From: Verrucomicrobiota bacterium
GTDB lineage: Bacteria; Auribacterota; JABMQX01; JAFGEW01
Assembly (NCBI GenBank): GCA_016931415.1
Contig: JAFGEW010000124.1
Location: 24,421 to 88,420 of the forward strand
Length of the DNA: 64,000 nt
Reading direction: 5' to 3'
The translations under genes were made by a program, and so were the position numbers. The notes below the pieces were generated by a model. That model worked only from the letters and a program-made list of their open reading frames with translations. It did not search any database and was not told where the DNA came from. The first letter of the stretch is position 1. Every line of letters starts with the position of its first letter. Positions 52,944-61,948 of this stretch are shown one piece after another.

Positions 52944-55634
52944 ATGCTGAGATTGCCACCCATACTGGCCGTGTTCGCGGTGCTTGCCGTGCTTCTGGCC
53001 GCGTGCCGTCCCGCGCTCGCGGCCGACGAGGCAGACGCGCCTTCTTCGAAGGCAGACGCGCCTTCGTCCAAGGCGGACGCGCCTTCTTCGAAGGCGGACG
53101 TGCTCCCCACCGAGCCGTTTGAGCGCGGCGTAGCGCTCTTCGGCAAGGGTCTCTATGCGCCCGCGGCCGACAGCTTCGCCCAGTACATCGCCGCGCGCCC
53201 GACGGGCAAGTATGCCGCTCGCGCCGCGCTCATGCTGGCCGAGTCGCGCCTCTACCTGGGCCGCTACACCGAGGCGGCCCGGGCGCTCGACTGGATCGAG
53301 GCGAGCCGGTGGAGCGACCGGCTCGAGGCCGACGTTGAGTACTGGCGCGCGCGGCTGGCGCTTGAGACCGGCGACACCTCAGAGGCGATCAAGGCGCTCA
53401 CCGGCTTCCTCGCTGAGCATCCGAGGCACGCGCTCGCCCAGTACGCCCGGCTCAGTCTGGGCCAAGCGCAGCTCGCCGCCGGGCGGCCCGACGAGGCGAC
53501 TGCCATGTTCGATGCTGTCATCACCGCCGCACCGAAGACCTCCCCCCTGCCGCCCGCGCAGGCCGAGGCGCTGTTCCTCGCCGCGCTCGGCAAGGGCCGC
53601 TGCCTGGTCGAGCGAGACAAGCCCGACGAGGCGCGCACGCTTGTGCTCGCTGCAATGGAGAAGCTCGCTGCGCGCGAGGCGGTGCGGCTCGAGGCATTCG
53701 TCGTGCTTGGCGAGGCCTCGTACCGCGCCAAGAAGTACGCCGAGGCGCTCGAGTACTTCAAGAGGTCGTACAAGGAGGACTTCGTCTTCCCCTGGTACCC
53801 GGAGGCCCTCTACGGCATCGCGTGGTGCCACATCGAGCTCGGCGCCTACGACACCGCGCGCACCGTGCTGGCCGACGCGGTAACCGACTACCCGCGCGAC
53901 GCCGTCGCGCCGCGGCTCGCGTTGTCGCTCGCCAAGCTCGACCTGCTCGAGCAGCACGGCGACGATGCCGCGAAGCGCCTGCGCGCGCTCCTCGAGGCCG
54001 AGCCGCCTGCCCCCATCGCGGAGGAGGCCGCCTTCCTTGCGGGCGACGCGTTGCTGACGGCCGGCGCTGTCGACGATGCGGCGGCCGAATACGATGCGTA
54101 CCTCAAGCGGTACGCGCAGGGCCGGTTCACCTCGAAGGCACAATACGGGTTGGCCATCGCCCGCTTGCGCCAAGGCCGAACCGACGAAGGACTCGCGCTG
54201 CTCGACACCGTGGGCGGCGGCGAGGATCGGGTGCTCGGCGAGCAGGCCCTGCGCCGGCTCGCGCAGGAACTGTTCGACGCCGGGCGATTCCAGGAGGCGA
54301 TCGAGCGCTACAGTCAGTTGCTCGGTCCCGACCCGCCGCCCGCCGGCGCCGACCGACTCCAGGAGACGATCGAGCGCTACCGCAAGGTGCTCGATCGCAA
54401 CCCGGCGCCCGCCGATGCTGACCGCCTGCTCTTCCAGCTCGCGTGGTGCTACTACAAGACGGCCAGTTACGACTGGGCCATCGCGCTGTTCGGCCTGGTG
54501 GTCGAGAAGTGTCCCAAGAGCGACTTGGCCGACAACGCCCAGTACCGCATCGGTGGCGCCTTCTACCGCCAGGGCCGACCCGCCGCCGCGATCGAGGCTT
54601 ACGAGGCGTTCGCCAAGCGCTTCCCCGAGAGCGAGCTCGCTGACCGCGCCGCCTACCAGCTTGGCCTGTGCCGCTACAACTCGGGCGACTACCCGGCGGC
54701 GCTGCTCGCCTACAAGCAGGTCGTGGACAAGTACCCCACGAGCACGCTCGTGCCGCGCGCCGACTACGAGATCGGCTGGTGCCACACCATGCTCGGCAAG
54801 AACGACGAGGCGTTCAACCACTTCACCGAGTATGTCAAGAAGTACGCCGACTCGGCACTCGCGCCTGAGGTCGTCTTCTGGCTCGGCGAGCACCACTACA
54901 ACCGCGCCGAGTACGCCAAGGCACTCGACCGCTTCGAGCAGGTCGGCGCCGACTACGCCGAGCACGAGCTCGCCGCCGCCGCGCTGTACTGGGCGGGCCG
55001 CTCGTGTCTCAACCTCAAGCAGTACGAGAAGGCGCAGGAGCGGTTCGCCGCCGTCGTGGCCGCGGCACGGGTCGACGCCGCGGGCGCGCGCGACTTCGCC
55101 GCCGATGCCCAGTACCAGACGGCCGTCTGCCTCATCGAGCAGGGCGAACATGAGCAGGCTGTCGACGTGCTCACGCCGCTCGCCGCCGCGCCCGACGAGC
55201 CGGGCGCGCGCTACCTGCTCGACAAGGTTCGCTGGCGCCTGGCCGAGTGCCACTACGCGCTGGGCGACATCGACAAGGCCCAGCCGCTTTTCGAGGGCCT
55301 GGCGACCGAGGCGCGCGACGAAACGGTCCGCGCCTGGGCCCGATACGGGCTCGGGCGCTGCTTCATGGCGCGTGCCCGCGCGGGTGCGCGCGAGGACTAC
55401 GACCGCGCCATCGAGCAGTTCATGACGGCAGCGGCCGATTACCCGTTCGAGCCCGATGTTCAGGGCCCGTCGATGGTGGCCGCCGGCCGCTGCTACGCGG
55501 CTCAGGGCAAACACAACGAGGCGAGCATCCTCTACGCGAGCGTGGTGCGCCACGGCCTGCCGGGCAAGGCCGAGGCCGAGGCCCTGCTCAAGGAACAGCG
55601 CTTGGACTCGTCGCGTCATTTCGAAGGCGAATAA
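52944..55634 (+). CDS. Exported TPR-repeat protein of a Tol-like operon
   Basis: 896 aa with a signal peptide (MLRLPPILAVFAVLAVLLAA, LAAC possible lipobox). About twenty tetratricopeptide-type helix pairs fill the rest (for example FGLVVEKCPKSDLADNAQYR, AFAKRFPESELADRAAYQLG, YKQVVDKYPTSTLVPRADYE), of the CpoB/YbgF-BamD kind. It begins a run with TolQ/TolR-like genes, so a periplasmic adaptor role in the Tol-Pal or a related energised system is likely. Just after the signal peptide, three 21-bp repeats (53031-53093) encode DAPSSKA; each repeat is itself a palindrome. Confidence 0.85.
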   Translation: MLRLPPILAVFAVLAVLLAACRPALAADEADAPSSKADAPSSKADAPSSKADVLPTEPFERGVALFGKGLYAPAADSFAQYIAARPTGKYAARAALMLAESRLYLGRYTEAARALDWIEASRWSDRLEADVEYWRARLALETGDTSEAIKALTGFLAEHPRHALAQYARLSLGQAQLAAGRPDEATAMFDAVITAAPKTSPLPPAQAEALFLAALGKGRCLVERDKPDEARTLVLAAMEKLAAREAVRLEAFVVLGEASYRAKKYAEALEYFKRSYKEDFVFPWYPEALYGIAWCHIELGAYDTARTVLADAVTDYPRDAVAPRLALSLAKLDLLEQHGDDAAKRLRALLEAEPPAPIAEEAAFLAGDALLTAGAVDDAAAEYDAYLKRYAQGRFTSKAQYGLAIARLRQGRTDEGLALLDTVGGGEDRVLGEQALRRLAQELFDAGRFQEAIERYSQLLGPDPPPAGADRLQETIERYRKVLDRNPAPADADRLLFQLAWCYYKTASYDWAIALFGLVVEKCPKSDLADNAQYRIGGAFYRQGRPAAAIEAYEAFAKRFPESELADRAAYQLGLCRYNSGDYPAALLAYKQVVDKYPTSTLVPRADYEIGWCHTMLGKNDEAFNHFTEYVKKYADSALAPEVVFWLGEHHYNRAEYAKALDRFEQVGADYAEHELAAAALYWAGRSCLNLKQYEKAQERFAAVVAAARVDAAGARDFAADAQYQTAVCLIEQGEHEQAVDVLTPLAAAPDEPGARYLLDKVRWRLAECHYALGDIDKAQPLFEGLATEARDETVRAWARYGLGRCFMARARAGAREDYDRAIEQFMTAAADYPFEPDVQGPSMVAAGRCYAAQGKHNEASILYASVVRHGLPGKAEAEALLKEQRLDSSRHFEGE

Positions 55635-55658
55635 CCCCACAGCGAGGAGATGAGGTCG

Positions 55659-56282
55659 ATGCTCGAGGTGTTCAACAAGGGCGGTCCGGTCATGTACCCG
55701 ATCCTGCTCTGCTCGATCCTGTTCGTGGCGATCCTGATCGAGCGGCTGTTCCACTTGCACCGGGCGCAGATCAACACGAACGAGTTCGTCGCCGGCATCC
55801 GCAACATCATCAAGAAGCGCAACATGGCCGAGGCGATCTCGATCTGCGAGGACACGCCCGGGCCCGTGGCCCAGGTCATCAAGACCGGGCTGCTCAAGCA
55901 CGAGAAGACCAAGGCCGAGATCAAGGAGGCGATCGACGACGCGGCGCTGCACGAGGTGCCGCGGCTCGAGAAAAACCTCGTCGTGCTCGCCACCATCGCC
56001 CACATCGCGCCGCTGCTCGGGCTGTTCGGCACCGTGCTCGGCATGATCAAGGTGTTTAACAAGATCAAGGACCTCGGCGGCGTCGCCGCGACCGAAAAGC
56101 TCGCCGGCGGCATCGGCGAGGCGCTGCTCACCACGGCGGCGGGACTCGCGGTGGCGATCCCGGTGTTCGTCGCCTACAACTACCTGGTGAGCCGCGTCGG
56201 CACGCTGGTCTGGGACATGGAACGCAGCGCCACTGAAGTCGTCGACCTGATCACCGAGACGGAGCCGGAGTATGAGGTTTAA
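55659..56282 (+). CDS. MotA/TolQ/ExbB proton channel protein
   Basis: 207 aa from ATG 55659, chosen over ATG 55650 because GAGGAG immediately abuts the earlier one. Helix 1 near residues 12-32 (PILLCSILFVAILIERLFHL), a cytoplasmic domain, and two conserved helices (VVLATIAHIAPLLGLFGTVL; ALLTTAAGLAVAIPVFVAYN). Inner-membrane channel using proton motive force with the ExbD/TolR protein encoded next, whose start lies 11 nt inside this gene. Confidence 0.93.
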   Translation: MLEVFNKGGPVMYPILLCSILFVAILIERLFHLHRAQINTNEFVAGIRNIIKKRNMAEAISICEDTPGPVAQVIKTGLLKHEKTKAEIKEAIDDAALHEVPRLEKNLVVLATIAHIAPLLGLFGTVLGMIKVFNKIKDLGGVAATEKLAGGIGEALLTTAAGLAVAIPVFVAYNYLVSRVGTLVWDMERSATEVVDLITETEPEYEV

Positions 56283-56700
56283 GCGGCGGGTCTCGATCTT
56301 CAGAGGCCAGCTCGAGCTGACGCCGTTCGTCGACGTGGTGCTCCTGCTGCTCATCTTCTTCCTGCTCTCGTCGAGCTACGTGTTCAGCCCCGGGATCAAG
56401 GTCGATCTGCCCGAGAGCACCACCTCGAGCGAGGTCAAGAGCTCCGACCTCGTCATCACCGTAACCAAACGCCGCGAGGTGCGTTTCCGCGACAAGCTCA
56501 TCTCGCCGGCGAACGAGTTCGAGCAGCTCCGCAGCGAGCTGCAGAAGGTGCGGCGCACCCACGGGGAGGAGACGCCGCGCGTGATCCTGCGGGCCGACCG
56601 CGACATCCCGCTGGGTCTGGCCACCCAGATCATGGGCATCGCCCAGGACGAAGGGTTCTTCAGCCTGGCGATCGCCACGCAGCAGAAGGAGCTGGAGTGA
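56272..56700 (+). CDS. ExbD/TolR protein
   Basis: 142 aa. Single N-terminal helix with the essential Asp: ELTPFVDVVLLLLIFFLLSS (Asp near 21), then a periplasmic domain (GIKVDLPEST..., VILRADRDIPLGLATQIMGI). Works with the preceding TolQ/ExbB-like channel. Overlaps both neighbours (11 nt upstream, GTGA overlap downstream). Confidence 0.94.
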   Translation: MRFKRRVSIFRGQLELTPFVDVVLLLLIFFLLSSSYVFSPGIKVDLPESTTSSEVKSSDLVITVTKRREVRFRDKLISPANEFEQLRSELQKVRRTHGEETPRVILRADRDIPLGLATQIMGIAQDEGFFSLAIATQQKELE

Positions 56701-57479
56701 GGCAGGACCGGCGCATATTGCTCGAGGCGCTCATCGTCTCGGTGCTTGGCCATGCGGTGTTCTTCAACGTCTTCACCGCCAGGCGCCTCGAACCGGTCGT
56801 GCCCACCCGCCGCGCGTCGGCGTCTGTCACCATGACCCGCTTCACCGAGGATTCGGTCTGGCCCGACGAGACCAGCGACGATCCCAGCCGCGCCGACCCG
56901 GAGCTTGTGGCGCTCGCCAGAATCGAACGGCGCACCGCCGCCCCCATGCTCCAGGCCACCCGCTCGATGTACTTCCCCGAGGATGAGCCCGACCTCGGTT
57001 CGACCCCGGCACCCACCGTCGGCCCCGCAACCTGGGGCTTCCGCAAAGAACCGGGCCGCATGCGCGACGAGTTCGATCTCGACTTCGACGCCGCGCCCGC
57101 GCTCGACGCGGCGCGCGAGACGCTGGCAGGCGGCGCCGCCGAAGGCCCCCCGTTGCGCTACGCGTTCGATGTGCCGTTTGTCAAGGCGCCGCAGGCCGGC
57201 GCGCTGCGCCTCGGCCCGGGACAGGCCGAAGGCCCCGACGTACGGACCTTCCGCGGCGAGATCTTTCTCAACCCGGCCACCGGCCGGTTCGACTACACGT
57301 TCCGCCCCTCGGGCGACCCGCAGATCGACGCAGCCATGACACACGTGATCGGGCAGTGGCGGTTCAAGATCGAGGACTACAAATTGCTCGCATGGCTCCG
57401 GCTGCCCAAGTCGATCCAAAGCAGCGGTTCGAAGCGCCGTCCGCCCGCGGCCGACGAGGTTTATGGGGACGAGCCATGA
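56697..57479 (+). CDS. TonB/TolA-position membrane protein
   Basis: 260 aa, start GTG overlapping the ExbD stop. One N-terminal helix (LLEALIVSVLGHAVFFNVFT), typical of TonB/TolA anchors, then a long region rich in Pro, Ala, Asp and Glu and a compact C-terminal part (GEIFLNPATGRFDYTFRPSG, then AAMTHVIGQWRFKIEDY) resembling a TonB C-terminal fold. Probably transmits the TolQR force to an outer-membrane partner. Sequence similarity to classical TonB is weak, so the name is based on position and architecture. Confidence 0.7.
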   Translation: MRQDRRILLEALIVSVLGHAVFFNVFTARRLEPVVPTRRASASVTMTRFTEDSVWPDETSDDPSRADPELVALARIERRTAAPMLQATRSMYFPEDEPDLGSTPAPTVGPATWGFRKEPGRMRDEFDLDFDAAPALDAARETLAGGAAEGPPLRYAFDVPFVKAPQAGALRLGPGQAEGPDVRTFRGEIFLNPATGRFDYTFRPSGDPQIDAAMTHVIGQWRFKIEDYKLLAWLRLPKSIQSSGSKRRPPAADEVYGDEP

Positions 57480-57697
57480 TCCCGCTGCCGATCGGCGACA
57501 TCTTCTTCCTCTACCTGTTCATCTTCCTTATCGTGCTCTTCATCGTCTGGATGACCTTCGAGCACGTCAGCCGCTCGGAGCGCTACGAGCCGCCCGTCAA
57601 GAGAGGCTACCGCTGCCGCATCTGCTCGTTCACCTACACGGCTGACCGCGACGAGCCCGTCCACCGCTGCCCGCGCTGCGGCAGCTACCAGGATTGA
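57476..57697 (+). CDS. Small membrane protein with C-terminal zinc ribbon
   Basis: 73 aa from ATG 57476, overlapping the upstream stop (ATGA). One strong membrane helix (FFLYLFIFLIVLFIVWMTF, residues 10-28), then a rubredoxin-like knuckle CRICSFTYTADRD...CPRCGSYQD at the C-terminus. Final gene of the Tol-like operon. The zinc ribbon side (cytoplasmic or periplasmic) cannot be decided from the sequence. Confidence 0.75.
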   Translation: MIPLPIGDIFFLYLFIFLIVLFIVWMTFEHVSRSERYEPPVKRGYRCRICSFTYTADRDEPVHRCPRCGSYQD

Positions 57698-57834
57698 GAG
57701 CAGACGGGAACCTTCCCCGCTACATTCGTGCTTATGTGCACGTCCATAATTTTGCGCACCGGGGCGTCCGCCTTGACTTGACCGTACCGGTGATCTAAAC
57801 TGTTCAGCAAGAGCCGTATTGCTGAGGTGGCATC

Positions 57835-58257
57835 ATGTACGCACTCAAGGAGCAGATCCGCGAAGCGATCCGCAAGGAGAAGCGCGTCTACGATCTGTAC
57901 CGCTTGGTCACGGCTACGACCACGGACACCGAGCGGCGTACCGTCACGCAGCAACTGGCCGACGACGCCGTGCGCCATCTCGAGATCATCGAGCGCGCCT
58001 GCCGCCGCCACTCGCCCAGCCTGAGCACGTTCTTCCAGCACTACGTGCCCGACGTCAAGTTCCCCCAGACCGGCGAGGACGGCGTCGTCAGCGCGCTCCA
58101 GGCCGCTTTCGACAACAAGCGCGAGCTGCTCGAGATCTACGCCTCACTCACCTCCGCGGCCGACGACGCGGCCTGGAGCGCGGTGTTCCGAGAGCTCAGC
58201 GAGGCCTCCGAGGCCCAGCTCGAATTCGTTCGCACCAACCTGCCCGCTATGCGATAA
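57835..58257 (+). CDS. Ferritin-like helical-bundle protein
   Basis: 140 aa, four long amphipathic helices with a pattern like rubrerythrin/ferritin-like proteins (RKEKRVYDLYRLVTATTTDT; DDAVRHLEIIERACRRHSPS; FDNKRELLEIYASLTSA; FRELSEASEAQLEFVRTNLP). Helix 2 has the RHLEIIE motif but a full di-iron set of ligands is not obvious, so metal binding is uncertain. It stands alone between the Tol-like operon and pepA. Confidence 0.6.
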   Translation: MYALKEQIREAIRKEKRVYDLYRLVTATTTDTERRTVTQQLADDAVRHLEIIERACRRHSPSLSTFFQHYVPDVKFPQTGEDGVVSALQAAFDNKRELLEIYASLTSAADDAAWSAVFRELSEASEAQLEFVRTNLPAMR

Positions 58258-58357
58258 TGCGTTCTCCTGCGGCAAACCGGCGTCGCCGCCCAAGTGCCGA
58301 CGCTGCGGCACGAACGCCGCGTCACCCTGACGAACCAACTGGAAGGAACGCAAGCCG

Positions 58358-59854
58358 ATGAAGCTCACCGTCTCGACTACCGCCCCGATCAAGGCTCCGG
58401 CCGACACGCTCGTCGTCGCCTTGACCGAGAAGCCGAAGACGCTCCCCAGACCGGTCGCCGCGCTCGACAAAGCGCTCCACGGCGCGATCAGCGAGGCGCT
58501 CAAGAGCGGCGAGCTCACCGGCAAACGCAACGCCGTCGTCGCATTCCGCGCGGGCGGCAAGGTCACCGCGCGCAAGGTGCTCTGCGCGGGCCTCGGCCCG
58601 GCCGGGAAGGTCACGCTCGAGCACGCCCGCCAGGCGGCCGCCGTGGCCGCCAAGGTCGCACGCGAATCCGGCGCGAGGACCGTCGCCCTTGTGCTGGAGA
58701 CGTTTGACGTCCCGAAAGCGAAGCCTGCCGAAGTCACGAACGCGCTCGCCGAAGGCGTTCTGCTCAGCCAGTACAAGTTCGACCGGTTCAAGAAGAAGGC
58801 GGACAACGCGAAACGGCTCACGGGCGCTGCGCTGCTGGTGGCCGCGGGCGACCTCGCACCGGCGCGGCAGGCTGTGCGGCACGCGGGCATCGTGTGCCGG
58901 GCAGTGCTCGATGCGCGCGACCTGACCAACCTGCCCGGCAACGAGCTCAACCCGGCCAAGCTCGCCGCGCACGCCCGCGCACTCGCCCGCGCGCACGGGC
59001 TCAAGTGCCGCGTGCTGGAAGGACGGCAGCTCGAGACGAACAAGCTCGCCGGCGTGCTCGCCGTCGGCGCCGGCAGCACCAACCCGCCGCGCTTCATCAT
59101 CGTCGAGTACACCCCTGCACGGTCGAAGGGGAAGCCGCTCGTGCTCGTCGGCAAAGGCGTCACGTTCGACAGCGGCGGGCTGTCGCTCAAGCCATCGGAC
59201 GCCATGATGGACATGAAGACCGACATGGGCGGTGCGTCCGCCGTGCTCAACACGATGGCCGTCGTCGCACAGCTCAAGCCGAAGTTCCCCGTCGTCGCGC
59301 TCATTCCCGCCGTCGAGAACATGCCAAGCGGCACCGCCTCGCGCCCCGGTGACATCATCCGCTACGCCTCGGGCCAGACGGTCGAGATCGCCAACACCGA
59401 CGCCGAGGGGCGCTTGATCCTCGCTGATGCGTTGCTCTGGGCCAAGCGCTACAAGCCGGCCGCCGTCATCGATCTCGCCACACTCACCGGCGCGTGCATC
59501 ATCGCGCTCGGGGAGCATGCCATCGCGCTCTTTGCCACCGAGCCTGCATTGGCCAAGCAGGTCGAGAACGCAGGGAACGCCGTTTTCGAGCGCGTCTGGC
59601 CTATGCCGCTCTGGGACGACTACGAGCCGCAGCTCGAGAGCGAGGTCGCCGACGCCCGGAATATCGGCGGACGGCCCGCCGGCACAATCACGGCGGCGCT
59701 GTTCCTCAACAAGTTCGTCGACGGCGCGTACCCCTGGGCGCACCTCGACATCGCCGGCACCGCCACCACCGACAAAGAACGCCCCTACACGCGCAAGGGC
59801 GCTACCGGCGTCGGCGTGCGGCTGTTGACCAACCTGATCTCGAACTGGACATGA
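58358..59854 (+). CDS. pepA: Leucyl aminopeptidase (M17)
   Basis: Hexameric di-metal aminopeptidase for N-terminal residues in cytosolic peptide turnover. 498 aa, normal length. Catalytic C-terminal half intact: GKGVTFDSGGLSLKPSDAMM, MKTDMGGASAVLN, and the metal/active-site NTDAEGRLILADAL. GGAAGG-like ribosome site (GGAAGGAACGC) before ATG 58358. Confidence 0.97.
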   Translation: MKLTVSTTAPIKAPADTLVVALTEKPKTLPRPVAALDKALHGAISEALKSGELTGKRNAVVAFRAGGKVTARKVLCAGLGPAGKVTLEHARQAAAVAAKVARESGARTVALVLETFDVPKAKPAEVTNALAEGVLLSQYKFDRFKKKADNAKRLTGAALLVAAGDLAPARQAVRHAGIVCRAVLDARDLTNLPGNELNPAKLAAHARALARAHGLKCRVLEGRQLETNKLAGVLAVGAGSTNPPRFIIVEYTPARSKGKPLVLVGKGVTFDSGGLSLKPSDAMMDMKTDMGGASAVLNTMAVVAQLKPKFPVVALIPAVENMPSGTASRPGDIIRYASGQTVEIANTDAEGRLILADALLWAKRYKPAAVIDLATLTGACIIALGEHAIALFATEPALAKQVENAGNAVFERVWPMPLWDDYEPQLESEVADARNIGGRPAGTITAALFLNKFVDGAYPWAHLDIAGTATTDKERPYTRKGATGVGVRLLTNLISNWT

Positions 59855-60152
59855 CGGTGAGATGACAGCCGGCGCGGCGTTGCTTCTGTCTGTCGCCAGA
59901 CTCACAGGAGAGAACGGCCGGCAGTCGCACGCGCTGTCCCCGTCGGCCCAAAGTGTCAAATGCACGAAGATGCCCACTGGAGGGATCCCAAGACGGCTCG
60001 CGCCCGCTGGCGACCGCGCACTCGACGAGGCCCCCGCCCGCCAGGGCTGCGCCGTCTCGAATTGCCTTGAACCGAGCGGCGTTTGCTGGTATCTGTCTCG
60101 TGACCACCTCGGGGAGGAGCCTGATCCTCCGGCACTCTAAGAGGCTTGTTTC
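59855..60152. other. Intergenic region between pepA and proline dehydrogenase
   Basis: 298 nt. No gene, RNA or clear repeat was recognised. The start of the proline dehydrogenase gene is preceded by CTAAGAGG, a moderate ribosome site. Confidence 0.4.
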
Positions 60153-61001
60153 ATGGGACTTCTGACCCTGATGGCGCGTCGATTCGTCGCCGGCAAGACG
60201 GTCGACACCGCCATGGCCGCCGTTCGAAAGCTCAACGCGCAGAAGATCTGCACCACGCTCGACATCCTGGGCGAAGACGTCACCGATCGCGCCGAGGCAA
60301 CCCGCGCAGCCGACGACTACATCGCCTTGCTTGATCGCATCGCGCAGGAAGGCGTCGATTCGAACGTCTCTCTCAAGCTCACCATGATGGGGCTCGAGAT
60401 CGACAAGCAGTTCTGCCTCGACAACGTGCGCCGCATCGTCCAGGCGGCCGCCAGGCACGGCAACTTCGTCCGCGTTGACATGGAAGGCAGCCCCGTGACG
60501 CAGGCCACGCTGGACGTGGTCTACGCGCTCCACAAGGAGAGCCCCAACGTCGGCGCCGTGATCCAGTCCTACCTGTACCGCAGTGAGGACGACGTCAAGG
60601 CGCTCAACGCCGCCGGGATCAAGGTGCGCCTGTGCAAGGGGGCCTACAGGGAGCCCAAGGCGGTGGCCTTCCAGGACAAACGCGACGTCAACGCCAACTT
60701 CAGCAAGCTGATGCGCCTGCTGCTCGAGGCCGGCACGGATCCGGCCGTCGGCACGCACGACACGAAGCTCATCGCCGAGTGCAAGGAGCATGTTGCGCGC
60801 AACGGTATCGGCAAGGATCACTTCGAGTTCCAGATGCTCTACGGCATCCGTAGCGCGCTCCAGCGCACGCTGGCCCAGGAGGGCTACCGCGTGCGCTGCT
60901 ACGTGCCGTTCGGCACATGTTGGCTGCCGTACTTCATGCGCCGGCTGCGCGAGCGGCGCGCCAACGTGCTGTTTGTCCTCAAGAACTTGTTCCGCCGCTG
61001 A
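60153..61001 (+). CDS. Proline dehydrogenase
   Basis: FAD enzyme of the TIM-barrel PutA/PRODH family, oxidising proline to pyrroline-5-carboxylate. 282 aa matches monofunctional bacterial PRODH. Motifs: SLKLTMMGLEID, RVDMEGS, IQSYLYRSEDDV, RLCKGAYREPK, GTHDTKLI, and the C-terminal VPFGTCWLPYFMRRLRERRA (usually GEDWYPY; here GTCWLPY). No P5C dehydrogenase gene is in the window. Confidence 0.93.
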   Translation: MGLLTLMARRFVAGKTVDTAMAAVRKLNAQKICTTLDILGEDVTDRAEATRAADDYIALLDRIAQEGVDSNVSLKLTMMGLEIDKQFCLDNVRRIVQAAARHGNFVRVDMEGSPVTQATLDVVYALHKESPNVGAVIQSYLYRSEDDVKALNAAGIKVRLCKGAYREPKAVAFQDKRDVNANFSKLMRLLLEAGTDPAVGTHDTKLIAECKEHVARNGIGKDHFEFQMLYGIRSALQRTLAQEGYRVRCYVPFGTCWLPYFMRRLRERRANVLFVLKNLFRR

Positions 61002-61045
61002 CGCGCCCGCGCACCAGGCGCAGCGGACCGCAAGGAGGGCCGGTC

Positions 61046-61945
61046 ATGTTCAAGCTCACCTTCTGGGGGGTGCGCGGCAGCTACCCGGTTCCAAGCCGCG
61101 ACATGCTCCGCTACGGCGGCAACACGACCTGCCTGTCGATCGAGCTTGATGAGGCACTTGTCATCCTCGACGCCGGCACAGGCCTGATCAACCTGGGCCG
61201 CGCCATCGACAAGAACGGCCCCGAGCCGCTCAAGGCCACGCTGCTGTTCACCCACACCCATCATGACCACCTCGAAGGCCTGCCGTTCTTCAAGCCGGCC
61301 TACAAGGCCTCGACGCAACTCTACATCTTCGGGCCCAAGTCGCTCTCGCTCGACCTGAAGGAGATCCTCATCCACGAGATGCTCCCGCCGTATTTCCCCG
61401 TCACCCTCGAGGAGATGGCCTCGACCAAGACAATCGCCGATATCAACGAGACACACGCGATCCTGCTCGATGTCGCCACGAGAGAGCCGCGCGTCGTGCA
61501 CAACGATACAACGCCCAGGACGCCCGCCAACGGCACGGCGCTCATCAGCATCTCGCACGGCACCAACCACCCCGGCGGCGGCATCTTCAACTACGCGATC
61601 GCCTACAAGGGCAAGCGCGTCGTGTTCGCCACCGACGTCGAGGGCTTCGCCGGCGGCGACGCGCGGCTGGTCCACTTCGCCCAGGGCGCCGACCTGCTCA
61701 TCCACGACAGCCAGTACTTCGAAGAGGAGTACAACGGCGAGACGTCCAACAGGCAGGGCTGGGGCCATAGCACGGTGCACATGGCCGTCGACGTCGCCAA
61801 GGGCGCCAACGTCAAGGAACTCATCCTCTTCCACCACGACCCCGAACACGACGACGCCACCGTGGACCGCATCGAGGCGATCGCCAGGAAGGACTTCCCC
61901 AACTGCCGGGCCGCCTTCGAGGGTCTGGAGATCGAACTGGACTGA
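61046..61945 (+). CDS. MBL-fold metallohydrolase (phosphodiesterase-like)
   Basis: 299 aa from ATG 61046, with AAGGAGG 7 nt upstream; the longer frame overlaps the previous gene and is rejected. N-terminal WGVRGSYPVPSRDMLRYGGN matches cyclic-nucleotide-phosphodiesterase-like MBL proteins. Metal motif FTHTHHDHLEGLPFF (HxHxDH), later FATDVEG and LILFHHDPEHDD. Cytosolic. A role in cyclic nucleotide or other phosphodiester hydrolysis is likely; the substrate is unknown. It lies 3 nt before the DHH gene. Confidence 0.9.
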   Translation: MFKLTFWGVRGSYPVPSRDMLRYGGNTTCLSIELDEALVILDAGTGLINLGRAIDKNGPEPLKATLLFTHTHHDHLEGLPFFKPAYKASTQLYIFGPKSLSLDLKEILIHEMLPPYFPVTLEEMASTKTIADINETHAILLDVATREPRVVHNDTTPRTPANGTALISISHGTNHPGGGIFNYAIAYKGKRVVFATDVEGFAGGDARLVHFAQGADLLIHDSQYFEEEYNGETSNRQGWGHSTVHMAVDVAKGANVKELILFHHDPEHDDATVDRIEAIARKDFPNCRAAFEGLEIELD

Positions 61946-61948
61946 AGC

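Noticed and set aside
53379..56354. 991-aa minus frame across the TPR and TolQ genes
   Set aside because: Shadow frame; Arg/Val/Leu-biased and without motifs, while the plus strand encodes TPR and TolQ families.
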